Below, one piece after another: positions 62,539-64,000 of a DNA stretch of 64,000 nucleotides (positions are counted from its first letter, which is position 1; each line of letters begins with the position of its first letter). The DNA comes from Chamaecrista fasciculata. Its lineage: Eukaryota; Streptophyta; Magnoliopsida; Fabales; Fabaceae. A model generated the notes under the pieces. That model saw only the letters and a program-made list of their open reading frames with translations. It did no database searches and was not told the origin of the DNA. Position numbers and translations under genes: made by a program. The stretch covers positions 209,974 through 273,973 of the forward strand of contig QANZ01029578.1 of the NCBI GenBank assembly GCA_003254925.1. Direction: 5' to 3'.

Positions 62539-62950
62539 TTAGAGACTCTACGTGTCTAATAGACACGTAAATATGGATATAAAATTTTAATTACATAAAA
62601 ATTTAGAATCATACTAAAAAAAAGTTAAAAAAGATTAATTTGATTATATCTTAAAATAATAAAACTATATAATCATGAAAAATAGTAATTTTTTTTAATG
62701 AATAAATACATGATTTAGAAGAGGTTATGCTATTTTTTTAGGGGGAGAAGTTATGATTTTTAGATTTGAAGTAGTGGGGCGAGAAAAATTAATTTTTGCC
62801 TACATGATGCACATATTGTTTCTTTTTTATTTTAATTTGTAAGATAAAAATAAGTGATTAATATCTTACTATATTATTTTATATATTTTTTATTTTGAAA
62901 GACTGACTACCAGAAAGCTCCTCAGACATATATAATAGTATGGATATAGA
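62539..62950 (-). mobile_element. Probable Helitron, distinct subfamily (412 bp)
   Basis: On the minus strand the 3' end is an ACGTGTCT/AGACACGT stem-loop followed by a short spacer and CTAA, next to T. The far end has CCAGAAAGCTCCTCAGACATATATAA-like sequence related to the 180-bp family's 5' part and a candidate TC start next to A. The 5' boundary is inferred. Confidence 0.5.
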
Positions 62951-63488
62951 TATTCATATATACATTTTTTATATGATTACTATAAAATATATTAATCAAA
63001 ATAAAATATATTATTTTTTTACATAAGTAATTATAATACAACCAAAATATATAACAAAATGTATGGCTAATTATAAAAAAAATATTGAAAAAATCATAAT
63101 AAAAATATAAAACGTGAGTTTTTTCTTTTTTCCCATAGTATTCATTGTTTTTTTTTTATCATGTGGATCCTTTGCAAGTGAAGGTTATTTTATAGTTACG
63201 TTTAATCTCATCGTGACGTGGTAGTTAAGACTTAGGAATTACTTTGCTACATAACTTGTTTGACCCATTCAATGTATTTGTTTTTTTTATGATTAATTAT
63301 AGGAGAGGATGTAAAAAAATAATAATTAAAAAAATTATAGTAAATAAATATATAAAAAACCTTACCTAAATTTATTTTCTTATATTTTGAATTGACATAT
63401 TTTTCTTCACTTCTTCCTCCTAAGTATCATTTCAGGATGAATTACGTTGGTGTGAAAAATGTTTTGCCAACACATTTCTTAAATATAA

Positions 63489-63599
63489 GGCTTAAGTGCA
63501 CTTTTGGTCCCAATACTATGACTAAGGTTTCAATTTGGTCCCATAACTATTTTTGTTGCAGATTTGGTCCCAAACCTTCGCAAAAAGTTTCACCGTTAN
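63489..63599 (+). mobile_element. MULE terminus, same family as the SF1 Pack-MULE
   Basis: It starts GGCTTAAGTGCACTTTTGGT and follows the 25631 element's arm through the GGTCCC...ACTATGAC repeats to CACCGTTA. The opposite end is not in the window. Confidence 0.75.
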
Positions 63600-63611
63600 T
63601 CCTTAAAAATA

Positions 63612-63657
63612 TTAAAAACCCTAAAACCCTAAAATCTAAACCCTAAACCTCTAAACT
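63612..63657 (+). repeat. Telomere-like / telo-box cluster
   Basis: Four to five degenerate CCCTAAA units in a row. Too short and imperfect for a telomere; such boxes also occur in plant promoters. Confidence 0.55.
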
Positions 63658-63725
63658 TATTTTAAAAAAAAAACTGATTTTCCCATCGCCAAACATGCCC
63701 TAAGTCTGAGTTGTACAATCCTTAG

Positions 63726-64000
63726 CTCGTCGTCGTAGTAGTCTCCGGCGACTTCAAGCACAACAACTTCTCCAGCTTCGTTCGTCAATTAAATACCTAT
63801 GTACGTAATTTAATTTAATTTCAGATTGATTGTTAGTTGAAATTGATTCGATTGTTGATTTCGATTTGATTAATTAGGGATTCAGGAAGGTGGATCCAGA
63901 TCGATGGGAGTTTGCGAACGAGTGGTTTCTGAGGGGGCAGAAGCAGTTGCTGAAGAATATAGCGAGGAAGAAACAGAGGATTATGAACTCGATGACGACG
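63726..64000 (+). pseudogene. Heat-stress transcription factor DNA-binding domain, 5'-truncated, runs off the window
   Basis: 63726-63800 is open from a TAG and encodes FKHNNFSSFVRQLNTY (from 63753). A GT donor at 63801 and an AG at 63876-63877 define the single intron typical of HSF DNA-binding domains. 63878-64000 continues [20 protein letters not shown], then [14 protein letters not shown]. The sequence resembles class A HSFs, which bind heat-shock elements in the nucleus. The first half of the domain is absent: upstream there is an in-frame stop, then telo-box and MULE-terminus sequence. It is either captured by the MULE or a gene broken by it. The 3' part is outside the window, so status is not settled. 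Confidence 0.7.

Noticed and set aside
62729..62745. T-tract near GAGGTTATG / GAAGTTATG as a micro-insertion
   Set aside because: The flanks match poorly and the head is unlike the others.
1..64000. CRISPR arrays, operons or bacterial islands
   Set aside because: Introns, plant families and transposon types show nuclear plant DNA; no array of spaced repeats exists.

Overview
This is an AT-rich plant nuclear segment. Multi-exon genes, long introns full of small transposons, and plant-specific families (PDR-type ABCG transporters, a plant enolase-3 relative, neutral ceramidase, an HSF fragment) point to a eudicot, probably a rosid. No family-level call is safe. Single n bases at about 59943 and 63599 suggest an assembly consensus.

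Layout. 1-716 (+) is the 3' end of a PDR-type ABCG transporter. It faces, tail to tail, a complete 24-exon relative at 2704-11939 (-, 1445 aa). A 671-bp hAT MITE with a perfect 8-bp target duplication lies between them. 11940-21543 holds no gene that I can support, only MITEs, three 140-180-bp mini-Helitrons and an LTR-like piece. 21544-25076 (-) is a 4-exon nucleotide-sugar/triose-phosphate translocator-family gene (308 aa) with a SINE cluster in intron 1. At 25631-26519 a Pack-MULE with a 9-bp target duplication carries a splicing factor 1 fragment. 28022-43925 (-) is a 13-exon enolase-3-like gene (473 aa). Its introns hold MULE and hAT elements, a long hairpin and an antisense intronless coiled-coil ORF (35261-35851). 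44887-46890 has a broken caulimovirid-like RT remnant between two direct repeats. 47564-52786 (-) is a 9-exon neutral ceramidase (754 aa). 53300-63480 is repeat-rich, with a copia pol end, two minisatellites, MITEs and a probable Helitron. The window ends with a MULE-type terminus followed by a 5'-truncated HSF DNA-binding domain.

I assembled exons by hand. Every junction keeps frame and restores family-conserved sequence, and three introns need GC-AG splicing. The genes do not look like one pathway: they cover membrane export, Golgi nucleotide-sugar transport, an enolase-fold protein and sphingolipid turnover.

Most notable are: (1) the enolase-like protein has an open frame but has lost three canonical active-site residues; (2) about fifteen very short insertions (16-26 nt, a few bases plus an A/T tract, several ending GGCC-A(n)) are each flanked by 8-17-bp direct duplications, and the same 17-mer occurs at three loci; (3) two MULE-type elements are associated with host-gene fragments (SF1, HSF), and a third has an unidentified open segment.
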